Below are positions 33,708-44,469 of a stretch of 64,000 bases of DNA, in pieces (the first letter of the stretch is position 1; every line of letters begins with the position of its first letter). The DNA is from UBA7803 sp963822255 (GTDB lineage Bacteria > Pseudomonadota > Gammaproteobacteria > Pseudomonadales > Azotimanducaceae). The notes under the pieces were generated by a model that made no database searches, was not told the origin of the DNA, and was given only the letters and a program-made list of their open reading frames with translations. A program made the translations under genes and the position numbers. The stretch spans positions 1-64,000 of the forward strand of contig CAWGGV010000005.1 of NCBI GenBank assembly GCA_963822255.1. The letters run 5' to 3'.

Positions 33708-34247
33708 TCATACCCGGCCGAGCGGGAACCGCTCGCCGCGGCTGTAGACCGCCAGCTCGCCGTTCTCGTCGGCGGCCTCCTCCACCAGGCGGTAGAACAC
33801 GGCGCGCGCAATCAGCGCTTCCAGCCCGTCGCGGACCTCCACGTACGGCCGAGGCTCGCCGTCGCGCTCGGCCACCCGCAGCGGGTGTCGGGCGTCCGCC
33901 ACCACGTGATCGTCGACGTTGGTGGTGAACAGCAGCTCGGCGCTGCGTCCGCGCCCCTTCACCTCCATGTTCACGGCGAGGAAGGGCGCGTCTTCCACCT
34001 CGATCAGCAGCTTTTCCGCCGGCGTGACCAGGCAGTAACCGTCGGGATCCTTGCGCAGCACCGTGGCGAACAGTTTGACCAGCGCCTGGCGCCGGATGAG
34101 CGTGCCCTCGTGGTACCAGGTGCCGTCGCGTGCGATGCGGATGTCGATGCGGCCCACCCGCGCCGGTTGCCACTCTGCCACCGGCGGAAGCTGCTTTTCC
34201 GTCTGCAGTGCTTCCAGGGTGTCGAACAGCCTGTCGGCGTCGCTCAT
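33708..34247 (-). CDS. DUF1285 family protein
   Basis: The 179-residue protein matches the layout of DUF1285 proteins: PPVAEWQPARVGRIDIRIAR, DGTWYHEGTLIRRQALVKLF, DPDGYCLVTPAEKLLIEVED and FLAVNMEVKGRGRSAELLFT. The family is widespread in Proteobacteria and of unknown function. ATG 34247 lies 29 bp after moaA, so the two may be co-transcribed. It is intact. Confidence 0.82.
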   Translation of the reverse strand: MSDADRLFDTLEALQTEKQLPPVAEWQPARVGRIDIRIARDGTWYHEGTLIRRQALVKLFATVLRKDPDGYCLVTPAEKLLIEVEDAPFLAVNMEVKGRGRSAELLFTTNVDDHVVADARHPLRVAERDGEPRPYVEVRDGLEALIARAVFYRLVEEAADENGELAVYSRGERFPLGRV

Positions 34248-34276
34248 GAGCCGGCCCTAGGATTCCCTGACGGCGC

Positions 34277-35242
34277 TCAGCCGCCGATGAACTTCATGAC
34301 CGTCACTTCGCCCTTGAAGGACAGGTCCTGCTTGTCCGCCAGCGCCTTGACCAAAGTGGACTGCAGCCGGGCCAGGGCCAGCGGATGCGGCAGCTCGAGG
34401 ATCGGTCGCATGTCGTGATTGGCCGCGTTGGAAAGACAGCCGAACAGGCGCCCGTTGGAGGAGAGCCTGAGGCGCGTGCACGAGCTGCAGAACGGCTCGC
34501 TCTCGTTGGCGATGATGCCGAAGTACCCCTGGCCGGGGATCTCGAAGCGCACCGCCGTGGAGTCGTACGGCGCATCGGTGCGGGTGAAGGCATAGCGGCC
34601 GGCGATCATCTCGAGGATCTCTTCCATGCCGACGAAGTCCCGCTGGAAGCCGTTGCCGTAACGCAGATGCCCCATGTTCATGAGCTCGATGTAACGAAGC
34701 TCCAGGCCCCGCTCGAGACAATAGTCGAGCATGGGCAGGATCTGATCGGCGTTGGCCGTACGCATGGGCACCATGTTGACCTTGATGCGCAGCCCCGCCT
34801 GGCGCATCAGCTCGATGCCCTCGAGCACCGTGGCCAGATCGCCGCTCCTGGCGATGGCCCGGAAGCGCTCGGGGTCCAGGGTGTCGAGACTGACGTTGAC
34901 GCGGCGCAGCCCCGCATCGACGATCAGGTCGGCCTTGCGGGGAAGAAGCTGGCCGTTGGTGGTGACCGACACGTCCGACAGCGGAAGCCTCATGACCGCG
35001 GGCAACAACGCGTCGAACTTCGGGGACAGCAGCGGTTCGCCGCCGGTGATTCGCAGCTTCTCGATGCCGCCGGCGTCCACCAGCAGCTCGACCGCATACA
35101 CCAGTTCCTCGGCACTGAGCTCCGCAGCCGCCGGCTGCAGGCGTTTGCCGTCGGGAACGCAATACGTGCACGCATAGTTGCACGCCGCGGTCAGCGAGAC
35201 CCGCAGGTTGCGGAACCTTCGTCCGAGGGCGTCTACGATCAT
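34277..35242 (-). CDS. moaA: GTP 3',8-cyclase
   Basis: MoaA is the radical-SAM enzyme that starts molybdenum cofactor synthesis. The N-terminal cluster motif is CNYACTYC in SLTAACNYACTYCVPDGKRL; KLRITGGEPLLS is the SAM-binding segment; the C-terminal cluster cysteines are in EPFCSSCTRLRLSSNGRLFG CLS. The C-terminus ends MKFIGG, with the conserved Gly-Gly. ATG 35242 gives 321 residues. It faces away from the candidate small RNA upstream. Confidence 0.95.
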   Translation of the reverse strand: MIVDALGRRFRNLRVSLTAACNYACTYCVPDGKRLQPAAAELSAEELVYAVELLVDAGGIEKLRITGGEPLLSPKFDALLPAVMRLPLSDVSVTTNGQLLPRKADLIVDAGLRRVNVSLDTLDPERFRAIARSGDLATVLEGIELMRQAGLRIKVNMVPMRTANADQILPMLDYCLERGLELRYIELMNMGHLRYGNGFQRDFVGMEEILEMIAGRYAFTRTDAPYDSTAVRFEIPGQGYFGIIANESEPFCSSCTRLRLSSNGRLFGCLSNAANHDMRPILELPHPLALARLQSTLVKALADKQDLSFKGEVTVMKFIGG

Positions 35243-35380
35243 GGATGCCGGTCCGAGTGAGCAGTTGGAGCGTCGCCGCAAAAGGCGACGAGTAATGACG
35301 CAACGAGTATGCCAGGGGTGGACCGGAAAATCGTGACCCAGTTCCTGGCGCATTTCCCGATCGATGCTTTAATCGGCATA

Positions 35381-35505
35381 TCGGTACCCGCCAATCTCCC
35401 CCCCTCCCCCAACGAGGCGGGTACCGGTTGAGGATGAGATTCATCCTCGTGTGTGACTCCTATGGTGATTGCCCGGCTCTCTGCCGAGAGACCGGGCTTT
35501 TTTTT
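35381..35505 (+). ncRNA. Candidate small RNA with C-rich loop and own terminator
   Basis: This stretch contains three successive hairpins with no supported gene. SL1 has perfect 11-bp arms CGGTACCCGCC (35382-35392) and GGCGGGTACCG (35416-35426) around a 23-nt loop made almost only of C and U in its middle (35396-35410). SL2 has arms GAGGATGA and TCATCCTC (35430-35448) with a 3-nt loop. SL3 is an intrinsic terminator with a run of eight T. A TTTAAT box at 35368-35373 would place the start near 35380; the -35 is weak. The C-rich loop could pair with G-rich ribosome sites, as in sX13-type RNAs, but no family is asserted. Confidence 0.6.
35471..35505 (+). terminator. Rho-independent terminator
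   Basis: The stem GCCCGGCTCTC/GAGAG-A-CCGGGC has a 4-nt loop and is followed by eight T. No plus-strand protein gene lies just upstream, so it probably ends the candidate small RNA. Confidence 0.8.
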
Positions 35506-35671
35506 GTGTGGGAGCGCCTCTTTTTTGTGTGGGAGCGCCTCTTTTTTGTGTGGGAGCGACCTCCGGGTCGCGATCTGTGTGGGAGCGACCTCCGGGTCGC
35601 GATCTGTGTGGGAGCGACCTCCGGGTCGCGATGCGACATATGAAAGATCGCGACCGGGAGGTCGCTCCCAC
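35506..35671. repeat. REP cluster 5, after the small-RNA terminator
   Basis: Two head-only units (GTGTGGGAGCGCCTCTTTTT) are followed by three full GCGACC/GGTCGC-stem REPs with CTGT spacers, then one inverted REP at 35646-35671. The cluster begins at the T-run of the terminator. Confidence 0.85.
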
Positions 35672-35703
35672 AATGTCGCTCCTTTATATCAACTAGTTAC
35701 AGA

Positions 35704-37068
35704 CTATTTCTCGTCTAATTCCTCAAGAATCGCCACCAGCTTCCCAACGAAATCCCGCGCCCAGAACACCCGGTTCGAGCCCTTCACCAGCAGCACGTCG
35801 CCGCGCCGCAGCATGCGGCCGATCTCCGCCGCCAGGGCGTCATCCGCCTCCGCCGCCCAGCGCAGGCGGACCGCCCGAGGCAACGCTTCGAACAACGGCC
35901 GGGTTCCCTCCCCGACGCAGATCACGCCGTCGAGGCCGGCTGCAGGCTCCGCCAGCGCCCGGTGGTACGCGGGACCGTCGCTGCCGAGCTCGAGCATCTC
36001 CCCCAACAGTGCGTAGCGTCGCCGGCCGCGGTGCGAGGCGAGACTTCGCAGCGCCGCCTTCATGCTCTCCGGGTTGGCGTTGTAGCTGTCGTCCACCACC
36101 GTCACGCCGCCGGCGGCAATTTCGCGGCCCCGCCCCGCAGCGATCAGCTCGTCGCCCAGATGGCTGGCAGCGGTGAGATCCCAGTCCAGCGCGGTCAGCA
36201 CGCACAGCACCGCCGCGAGGGTCATGGCCCGGTGCTCGCCGCCGCCAGGCACGTGCGCTGTCAGCGAGCGGCCGGCGATCTCGTAGCTGGCCTCGCGATC
36301 GGCCACCGACAGCAGACGCACGCGATTGTCCGCCCCGCGACCGAACCGCGAGACGCGGATGTTGGCCGCGCCCTGCCTCGCCGGCAGGGTTTCCTCCAGC
36401 ACCAGCTCGCCACCGGCCTGGAGGCCCTCGGCGATCGACAGCTTCTCCCGGGCGAGCGCCATCATGCTCTCGAAATACTCGCGGTGGGCGGGGTAGACGT
36501 TCAGCACCACCGCAACGTCAGGCCGCACCAGTCTTGCCAGCGGCGCGATCTCGCCTGGGTGGTTGGTGCCGATCTCGTACACGGCCGCCCGGGCGTCGGC
36601 CGGCGTGAGCGCCAGCGACAGCGGTACGCCCAGGTGGTTGTTCAAGCTTCCGGCGCTGGCGAAACCGTCCAGCGCCGCGGCCAGTAGCCCTTTGGCCGTG
36701 GTCTTGCCGCTGCTGCCGGTTACCGCCACCACCGGGCAGTCGAGGCGCCGGCGCGCGGCCGCGCCGAGGGCCCACAGTGCGTCCAGGGTATCGCTTACCT
36801 GAAGCTGAGGCGCGTCGCGCTGGCGGCCATCGTGGGCAACCACGCCGGCCGCGCCCGCCGCCATGGCGGCGTCGATGAAACCGTGCCCGTCGCGATCGGA
36901 GCGATGGGACGGATTGAACCGGGGGCCGGGGTCGCCGCTCAGGGCGAAGAACAGATCACCGGGGCGGGTGCGCCGCGAATCGATGCTGATGCCGGTGACG
37001 TCGGGGCCTTCCACCACCGGAAGCTCGAGCGCTTCGCACAGCTCCGGCCAAGTCCACAGCAGGCTCAC
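35704..37068 (-). CDS. murF: UDP-N-acetylmuramoyl-tripeptide--D-alanyl-D-alanine ligase
   Basis: MurF adds D-Ala-D-Ala to the peptidoglycan precursor. The 454-residue protein has the three Mur-ligase domains: N-terminal GISIDSRRTRPGDLFFALSG, the P-loop VAVTGSSGKTTAKGLLAAAL, then NNHLGVPLSLALTPADARAA, YEIGTNHPGEIAPLARLVRP, the nucleotide segment VVDDSYNANPESMKAALRSL and the C-terminal LLVKGSNRVFWARDFVGKLV. The GTG start at 37068 overlaps the acyl-CoA synthetase stop (GTGA). The location outside a division/cell-wall cluster, coupled to a lipid-metabolism gene, is unusual. It may be a second, stand-alone MurF. Confidence 0.88.
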   Translation of the reverse strand: MSLLWTWPELCEALELPVVEGPDVTGISIDSRRTRPGDLFFALSGDPGPRFNPSHRSDRDGHGFIDAAMAAGAAGVVAHDGRQRDAPQLQVSDTLDALWALGAAARRRLDCPVVAVTGSSGKTTAKGLLAAALDGFASAGSLNNHLGVPLSLALTPADARAAVYEIGTNHPGEIAPLARLVRPDVAVVLNVYPAHREYFESMMALAREKLSIAEGLQAGGELVLEETLPARQGAANIRVSRFGRGADNRVRLLSVADREASYEIAGRSLTAHVPGGGEHRAMTLAAVLCVLTALDWDLTAASHLGDELIAAGRGREIAAGGVTVVDDSYNANPESMKAALRSLASHRGRRRYALLGEMLELGSDGPAYHRALAEPAAGLDGVICVGEGTRPLFEALPRAVRLRWAAEADDALAAEIGRMLRRGDVLLVKGSNRVFWARDFVGKLVAILEELDEK

Positions 37069-38689
37069 AGCGCCTCGGCCTGCTCGCGGAGCACGAACTT
37101 CTGAACCTTGCCGGTGGACGTCTTCGGCAAGTCGCGGAACACCACGTGGCGGGGCGTCTTGAAGTGGGCCAGATGATCCCGGCACCAGCCCATGATCTCC
37201 TCGGCGGAAGCCTCGGCGCCGGGCCGCAGGGTGACGAACGCGCACGGGGTCTCGCCCCATTTCTCGTCGCTCTTGGCCACCACCGCGGCTTCTAGGATTT
37301 TCGGATGCCGGTAGAGCACGTCCTCGACCTCGATGCTCGAGATGTTCTCGCCGCCGGAGATGATGATGTCCTTGGACCGGTCCTTGATCTGGATATAACC
37401 GTCCTCGTGCCAGACGGCCAGGTCTCCGGAATGGAACCAGCCTCCGGCGAAGGCGTCGGCCGTGGCCACCGGGTTCTTCAGATACCCCTTCATGACGTTG
37501 TTGCCACGCATGAACACCTCGCCGATGGTCTCGCCGTCCATGGGCACCGGCTCGAGGCTCTGCGGATCAGCGACCATCAGCCCCTCCAGCATATGACCGC
37601 GCACGCCCTGGCGCGCCTTCAGCGCCGCACGCTCGTCGTCCGGCAGATCGTCCCAGCGGTCGCCCTGCCAGGCACACAGAGTGACCGGGCCATAGGTCTC
37701 GGTGAGACCATAGACGTGGGTGACCTGCATGCCCAGGCGCTCCATGCCGGCGATCACGGCTGCCGGCGGCGCGGCCCCCGCCGTCATCACCGACAGCGGA
37801 TGGCTGACCCGCGCCTTCAGCCCGTCGTCTGCAGCGAGCAGGGTATTCAGCACCACCGGCGCTCCGCAGAAGTGGCTCACCCGGTGCCGGGCAATGGCGT
37901 CGAACACCGCTTCGGCACGCACCTGGCGCAGGCACACCGAGGTGCCGGCGGTGGCCGCCAGCGTCCAAGGGAAGCACCAGCCGTTGCAGTGGAACATCGG
38001 CAACGTCCACAGGTAGACGGGGTGCTCGCCCATGTGCCAAGTCAAGGCGTTGGAGACCGCGTTCAGATAGGCGCCGCGGTGGTGATAGACCACGCCTTTC
38101 GGATTACCCGTCGTGCCGGAGGTGTAGTTCAAGGCAATGGCGTTCCACTCGTCGTCCGGCAGGCGCCAGCCGGCGTCCGCCGAGCCTTCGGCGAGTACGC
38201 TGTCGTAGTCGGCCTCGCCGATCACCGCGCCGTCCTCGCAGGCGGGATCGTCGATGCCGATCACCAGCGGCTTCGGGTCCAGGTCCGCCACGGCCCGTTC
38301 GGCCACCGCCGCGAACTCCCGATCCACCAGAAACACCTTCGCCTCGCCGTGCTGCAGGATGAATCGCACCGTGGCGGCGTCCAGCCGGATGTTGATGGCG
38401 TTCAGCACCGCGCCCGCCATGGGGACGGCGAAATGAGCTTCGAACATCTCGGGAATGTTGGCGGCCAGGATGGCGACCGTGTCGCCCGGTCCACCCCACG
38501 CCGGGCCAGGGCGTCGGCCAGCCGCGTACAGCGCGTGTAGGTCTCGTTCCACGAGTAACCGCGCTCGCCGTAGACGACCGCGGGGTGATCCGGATACACG
38601 TCGCGGGCGCGCCGAAGGAACGATAACGGGCTGAGCGGGGTGTAGTTGGCGCGGTTCTTATCGAGATCGGTGTCGTAGATCCTGCTCAT
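37065..38689 (-). CDS. AMP-dependent acyl-CoA synthetase, one frameshift
   Basis: This adenylate-forming ligase activates a carboxylic acid as acyl-AMP and then acyl-CoA. The ATP motif is NYTSGTTGNPKGVVYHH; MFHCNGWCFPWTLAA, HVYGLTETYGPVTLCAW and WFHSGDLAVWHEDGYIQIKD RSKD are further signatures, and the catalytic Lys is in PKTSTGKVQKF. The first 60 residues (MSRIYDTDLDKNRANYTPLS) lie in another frame; the switch is near 38493, next to a CCACCCC run. The type resembles medium-chain and methylmercaptopropionate-type ligases; the substrate is open. ATG 38689 is used. Confidence 0.88.
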
Positions 38690-38810
38690 GGCAGCCTGCG
38701 GGTCGACGTGTCGGCAAAAGAGAACACAACCGCCGAGAGGGGACAAGCACCCATGCCGTGGCCGGGAGCGGCCGTGTTAGGCTTGCCGCTTTTCCGGACC
38801 GCGAGCGCCC

Positions 38811-40664
38811 ATGAGCGACCCCGACCAGCAGCCCGGCCGTCTCCTTCGCCTCGGCCGGGCATTGAACCGGCTGCGAATCATTCTGCTGAACGTGCTGTTC
38901 TTCGGGTTGCTGATCGTCGTTCTGCTGCTGGTGTTCTCCGGCTCGCCCGACGCCGAAGGTGCCGGCCAAGGCGGCCTTGGTCGTGAATCCCAGGGGTGCG
39001 ATCGTCGAGGTGCGTTCGCCGGTGGACCCGATTCAGCAATGGCTGGCTCCCACCGCGGTGCTGGCCGAATCCGAGCTCCACGAGCTGCTGCAAGCCATCG
39101 ACGACGCCAGCAGCGACCCCAGGGTCCCCATGGTGGTGCTCGACCTCGACGATCTCCAGTTCGTGTCGGTGGCTCATGCCAACGCCATCGGTAAGGCGCT
39201 CGACGAAATTTCGCGAAGGCGGCAAGCAGGTGGTGGCCTACGGCAGCTCCTACGATCAGCAGCCCTACCTGATCGCCAGCTTCGCCAACGCGGTATACAT
39301 GCATCCCATGGGGCAGATCATGCTGCCGGGATTCAGCATCAATCAAATGTATTTCAAAGGGTTGATCGATAAACTTAAGGCGAATGTTCATGTCTTTCGG
39401 AGTGGGCAAGTACAAGGAGTTCGTAGAGCCCTTTACCCGTTCCGACATGTCCGACGCAGCTCGGGAAGCCAACCGCGCGGTGGTGGACACCCTGTGGCAG
39501 GGCTACGGCAAGGAGGTGATGGCGAATCGCGGGATCGATTCCGCCCATTTCGAGCGCTACACGCGGTCCTATCCGGACGCGGTCCAGGAGACCGACGGCG
39601 ACTTCGCCCATCTCGCGGTGGAGTACCACCTGGTGGACGAACTGCTTACCCCCGACCAGGCCCGCGCCCGAATCGCCGAGACGGTGGGCCACGATCACCA
39701 CGGCAACTTCAGCGGCATCGGCTATCGCGACTATCTGAAAGCCGTAGCCGGCGGCAACCGCCCTCCGGCCCCGCCACAGGTGGCCGTCATCACCGGTGAA
39801 GGGCCGGTGGTCATGGGCAACGAGGTGCGCGGCGTCATCGCCGCCGAGCAGGTCGTCCGGGAAATCCGCCGAGTGCGCGACGACGACAAGGTTGGCGCCC
39901 TGGTCATGCGTCTGAACACCCCCGGCGGCAGCGCCTTCGCCGCGGAGCTGATCCGCCAGGAGCTGGAGCTGACCCAGCTCGCCGGCAAGCCGGTGGTGGT
40001 GTCGATGGGGCCGCTGGCGGCGTCCGGCGGCTACTGGATCTCCTCGACCGCCGATGCCATCGTGGCGGAGCCTACGACCTTGACCGGCTCCATCGGCGTG
40101 TTCGGCATCGTGCCGACGTTCGAGCAGAGCCTGCGCGCCATCGGCATCACCAGCGACGGCGTTCAGACCACGCCACTCGAGCAGGTGAACCCCCTCACCA
40201 GTCTCAGCGACGCCACCGGCCGCGTGTTGCAGACGGGCACCGAGCACGCCTATCGGCACTTCATCGACCTGGTTGCCCGGGGGCGTGACATGACCGTCGA
40301 GCAAGTGCAGAAGGTGGCTCAGGGGCGGGTATGGCTCGGCAGCCAGGCCCTGGATCTGGGCCTGGTGGACGCGCTCGGCGACGAAGACGCCGCCATCGCC
40401 CGAGCCGCGAAGCTGGCGGGCCTCGAGAAGTACGGGGTGCGGCGCATCCAGCCGCCGCTGAGCCCGGAGGAGGTGCTGATCCGGCAGATCTTCGGTACCG
40501 AGGCGCGAGCCGGGCTCAACCGCTGGCTGGGCGGATCGGCGAGCCTGCCCGGCAGCCTGTCGCCGCTGCTACGCCGGACCCAGGACACCTGGCGGAGCCT
40601 GACCAGCCTGAACGACCCCGGGCACCACTACGCGTTGTGCCTGGCGTGCGCGATTCAGCCCTGA
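38811..40664 (+). CDS. sppA: Signal peptide peptidase SppA, 67K type, three frameshifts
   Basis: SppA is a membrane-anchored serine protease that degrades signal peptides. The N-terminus is in one frame (LGRALNRLRIILLNVLFFGL with a membrane anchor), the next part in a second (AALVVNPRGAIVEVRSPVDP), then a third (QVVAYGSSYDQQPYLIASFA), then the last (VGKYKEFVEPFTRSDMSD onward). The breaks are near 38950, 39215 and 39395. The total stays divisible by three (617 codons) and matches the E. coli length. The nucleophile Ser is in AASGGYWISSTADAIVAEP; the catalytic Lys is in GKYKEF, right at the last break. Both halves of the duplicated fold are present. Confidence 0.85.
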
Positions 40665-40672
40665 GCTGCGCC

Positions 40673-41233
40673 TCAGAACAACCGGATGCGCGTGCGCCTC
40701 GAGCCGCCTGCCCGGGAGCCCGAGGAGCGGCGCCGGCGCATGCGGGCATGCAGCTCCCGGCGCTTCATGGCCAGGTACTCTTCCCGTGACACGTTGGGAT
40801 TGCGGTTCCTGGACTGCTCGCCCTGGCGGTAGCGGCAGAAATCCTCGAACGCGTCGATCTCGTGCTTGAGCTCGCTCACCACCAGCTCGATCATGATGGC
40901 GTCGTCGATGTAGCCGAGCACGGGGATGTCGTCGGGAATCATGTCCTGGGGATCGGCGAAGTAAGCCAGCGCCGCCAGCACGTTCTTGCGCTCGCCATCC
41001 GCAAGCGCCCACTCCCGATCGCTGACCATGTCGATCAGCGCGTTCAGGCGTTCCAGGCGTTGCTGCACGAACGCCGGCACGTCGCGGGCCTTCACCTCAC
41101 TGACCATCTCGGTGGCGCGGCTCAGAATCTGTTCCTCGGAGGCCTGTTCGGCAGCCTCCTTCGCCTGCTTCATGTTGGCGCGGAAGTACTTGAGATCCTT
41201 GTCTTCGAGATCGAACGTGACTTTGAGCGGCAT
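40673..41233 (-). CDS. YkvA/DUF1232 family protein
   Basis: The 186-residue protein has a DUF1232-type core: LAALAYFADPQDMIPDDIPV followed by LGYIDDAIMIELVVSELKHE. The N-terminal half is charged and helical (EDKDLKYFRANMKQAKEAAE) and the C-terminus is Arg-rich (MRRRRSSGSRAGG). The function is unknown; the DPxDxIPD(F/I)IPVLGYIDD signature is strong. ATG 41233 is preferred over upstream codons. It is convergent with sppA, 8 bp apart. Confidence 0.82.
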   Translation of the reverse strand: MPLKVTFDLEDKDLKYFRANMKQAKEAAEQASEEQILSRATEMVSEVKARDVPAFVQQRLERLNALIDMVSDREWALADGERKNVLAALAYFADPQDMIPDDIPVLGYIDDAIMIELVVSELKHEIDAFEDFCRYRQGEQSRNRNPNVSREEYLAMKRRELHARMRRRRSSGSRAGGSRRTRIRLF

Positions 41234-41341
41234 GGAACCCCTTCCCCCTGTCGATGTAGCGATGCCCAGGCGTCGACCCTGCAAACGCGCGGACACGTCC
41301 GTCCGGGCGTGGCCATGTGTGGAAGCGCACTATACCGAAAA

Positions 41342-43001
41342 TCAGCGGCGTTGGAACTTTTGCCAGTAGTCGCGGGTGAGGCTGCGGACCTCCTTGCGCA
41401 TCAGCACCAGGCCGATGAGATTGGGGATGGCCATGAGCGCCACCGTGACGTAGGAGATCAGCCAGATCAAAGACGTGTCGGCTACGGTGGCCAGGAAGAA
41501 ACCGACCACGTAGAGCAACCGGTAAGGCGTCACCGCTTTGAGCCCGAACAGGTAGGTCATGCTGCGGTCGCCATAGTAGGACCACGCCAGCGCCGTGGAG
41601 AAGGCGAACAGCACCAAGCCTACCGTGACGGCGTACTGGCCGTACTTGCCGAGAAAGCTGCGCTTGAACGCTTCCGCCGTCAACGGCACCGAGTGCAGGA
41701 GCGAGCGCCCGTTCATCTGCACCCCCGGGGTGGCGAGCTGGCCGTTGCTCACCACCAGCCGTCCGCTGTAGAGCGCCCCGTTCTTCCGGTAGCGGACGTC
41801 CTCCGCTACGGAGCGGTTGTGAATCACGGTAACCCCGCCTTGCGTGACCATGCCGTCCGCCGCCGTCAAGGTGGCGTCGAGCGGCTTCAGCGCGGACCGC
41901 TCCGGATGGGCCAGGTAGGCGAACAGGGCCTTCACGTCCGCGGGATCGTCATCGCTGTAGTCGCCGGCCACGAACGTGGTGTCGATGGGGGCGAACTCGT
42001 TCTGGAACTTCTCTTTCCACACGCCGGACGAGAGAATCACCATGCCCGTGAGGGTACAGATGATCAGGGTGTCGATGAACGGCTCGAGGATCGACACCAT
42101 GCCTTCCGACACCGGCTCGTGGGTGCGCGCTGAAGCGTGAGCGATGGGTGCGGAACCCTGCCCTGCCTCGTTCGAGAAGAGGCCGCGGTTGACCCCGCGG
42201 TTGAACGCGTAGGCAAAGCTCGCGCCGAGAAACCCGCCCCCGGCGGACGTGCCGGTAAAGGCGCCCTGGAACACCGCCACGAACGACGGCACCACCTGAT
42301 CGATGTTGCTGACCACCACCGCGAGGGCAGCCAACGCGTAGAAAACGCCCATGAACGGCACGATGCCGGCGGCCACCACGGCTATCCGGCGGATGCCACC
42401 GACGATGACCAGGCCCAGCAGCAACGCGAGCACCAGCCCGGTCAGCCACGGCGGGACGCCGAACGACGCCTCGATGCCCGAGGCCATGTTGTTGCTCTGG
42501 GGCATGTTGCCGGAGCCGAACGAGCTCACCACCACCGCCACGGCGAAGAATACTGCCAGCCAGCGCATCCCCAGGCCGCGCTCCATGTAGTACATGGGCC
42601 CGCCGGCGATGCGGCCTTCCTCGTCGGTGATCCGGTAGCGGTGGGAGATGGTGACCTCCACGTACTTCGTGGTCATGCCGAGAAACGCGGTGGCCCACAT
42701 CCAGAACAGCGCCGCCGGACCGCCCAGATGGATCGCCAGCGCCACGCCGCCGATGTTGCCGGTTCCCACCGTGCCGGACAGCGCCGTGGACAGCGCCTGA
42801 AAGTGACTGGTATCGCCGGGATCGCCCGCCTCCGCGTACTTGCCCCGCAGCACGTTCCAGGCATGGCGGAAGAAGCGGATCTGCGGAAACCCCAGATACA
42901 GCGTGAAGAACACGCCGATGCCGAGCAGCACGTAAGGAAACCACCAGGAGCTGCCGAGCAGGCCGTCGAGGTAAGTGAACAGGCTCTGCAGCCAGCGTCA
43001 T
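41342..43001 (-). CDS. Sodium:alanine symporter family (AGCS) transporter, frameshift near the start
   Basis: This is a polytopic amino-acid:cation symporter. Signatures include FFRHAWNVLRGKYAEAGDPG followed by SHFQALSTALSGTVGTGNIG GVALAIHLGG, the family's N-terminal motif, and later AFNRGVNRGLFSNEAGQGSA. The frame before the ORF start continues upstream as LQSLFTYLDGLLGSSWWFPY, and one extra G near 42992 separates it from ATG 43001 (MTL). That ATG overlaps the stop of the phosphatase frame (ATGA). The product would have about 552 residues. An unusual segment after the seventh helix (residues about 350-440) carries a loop LDATLTAADGMVTQGGVTVI. Confidence 0.85.
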
Positions 43002-44469
43002 CGCCTCGGCGTTTCCCTCTGCGACGGGAGACATCCGGCATCAATGCACGCTCCATCACCCGGAACAGGCGGTTCTGCTCCATGACGCCGTGCACCCACT
43101 GGGCTTCGGGCCCGGTGGCGAACGCAGCGACGTCCTCGCCGCCGTGGGTCTCGCCGGGCATGGGCAGGGTCGGCGATCTGCCGGTAGTCGGCGCTTCGGT
43201 ATCGACGTCGGTGAGATCGGGCAGCGCCTTGCTGGTAGCCGGGACCGTTGGCGTAGCTCAAGGTCGTGTAGGGATGGCCGTCGGCGTCTCTGGCGAGCTT
43301 GCCATCGGGGCCGACGACCTTGCCGAGGATGGGATTGCCGCGTCGCGGATAGCCGCTCGATGGCCAGAGTATGACTGTGGTCCGCGGTGACCAGGATCAG
43401 GGTATCGGCATGGTCCGTGAGATCCAGCGCCGTTTGCACGGCGTCGGACAGCGCTACCGTGTCCACCAGCGCGCGGCGGGCATTGCCGCCGTGATGGGCG
43501 TGATCGATGCGTCCGGCTTCGACGATCAGGAAGAAGCCGCGCGGATCGTTGTGCAGCTTGTGAATGGCGAACGCCGTCATCTCCGCCAGAGAGGGCTCGC
43601 CCGCTGGGTCCTGGCTGCGATCGGCCTCGAACTGCATGTGCGAGGGCTCGAACAGGCCGAGCACCGGCCCCGCCGCGGCAGGCGGAAAGCGCATCGAGAG
43701 CCGGCGCGGCTCCAGACATAGCGCGCACCCGGCCGGCCGCTCGTCCACTCCTCCGATCAGATCCCGCCCATCGCTGCGCAATCCCCGGGTATCGGGATAC
43801 TCCGGGTCCGTGGCCCGGTGCGCGGCAGGAACTCGGCGCGGCCGCCGCCCGAGCGCCACCTCGATACCGTTGCCATGATCGAACTCCACGAGCTGACGGG
43901 CGATGTCGCGGCAGCCGGCTTCGGCGGCCGCCTCGGGCAGCTGCGCTGTCGTTCTCCCAGTCCCGGTCCGGCACGTGGGCGTAAGTGGCCGCCGGCGTGG
44001 CGTGGGTGATGCGGGCGGTGGAAACCACACCCGTGGCGAACGCCGCGGTCCTCGGCCATCTCCAGCAGGGTCGGCAACGCGTGCTCGAGCGCCGCCGCGC
44101 AGTCATCGTGCGGCCGCTTCGCGGACCAACGCTGATGTGGCCCATGCGGGTCTTCTCCCCGGTCATGATGGCCGACATGGTGCCGGCGCTGTCGGGCACC
44201 TGGGCATCCGTGTTGTAGGTCTTCACCAGCGCGACGTTGGGAAAGCGCTCGAAGCTCAAGGAGTAGCCTTCTCCCGGCAGGCCGTGCTGCTGGCCGGCGA
44301 AAATGCGCGCGGCGGTGATGGTGCTGATCCCCATGCCGTCGCCGAGAAACAGGATGACGTTGCGTGTACCCGCCGCCGGGCCGGTTGTTGTCGATGCCTG
44401 ATCGGCGGCACAGCCGCAAACAACCGCCAGCAACGCCGCGAGACCACGCCTGCCCACACTCGACGTCAT
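42998..44469 (-). CDS. Alkaline phosphatase (PhoA-type), multiple frameshifts
   Basis: This is a secreted alkaline phosphatase with a lipoprotein-like leader (MTSSVGRRGLAALLAVVCGC). The metal and nucleophile motifs are present: NVILFLGDGMGISTITAARI, the Ser of DSAGTMSAIMTGEK, and later FLIVEAGRIDHAHHGGNARR and LILVTADHSHTLAI. Segments fall in all three frames between about 44125 and 43010, so at least five indels are needed. The C-terminus GETHGGEDVAAFATGPEAQW is the typical end of the fold. The ATG overlaps the stop of the upstream reductase gene. With so many breaks it is either a real pseudogene or a badly sequenced stretch. Confidence 0.75.
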
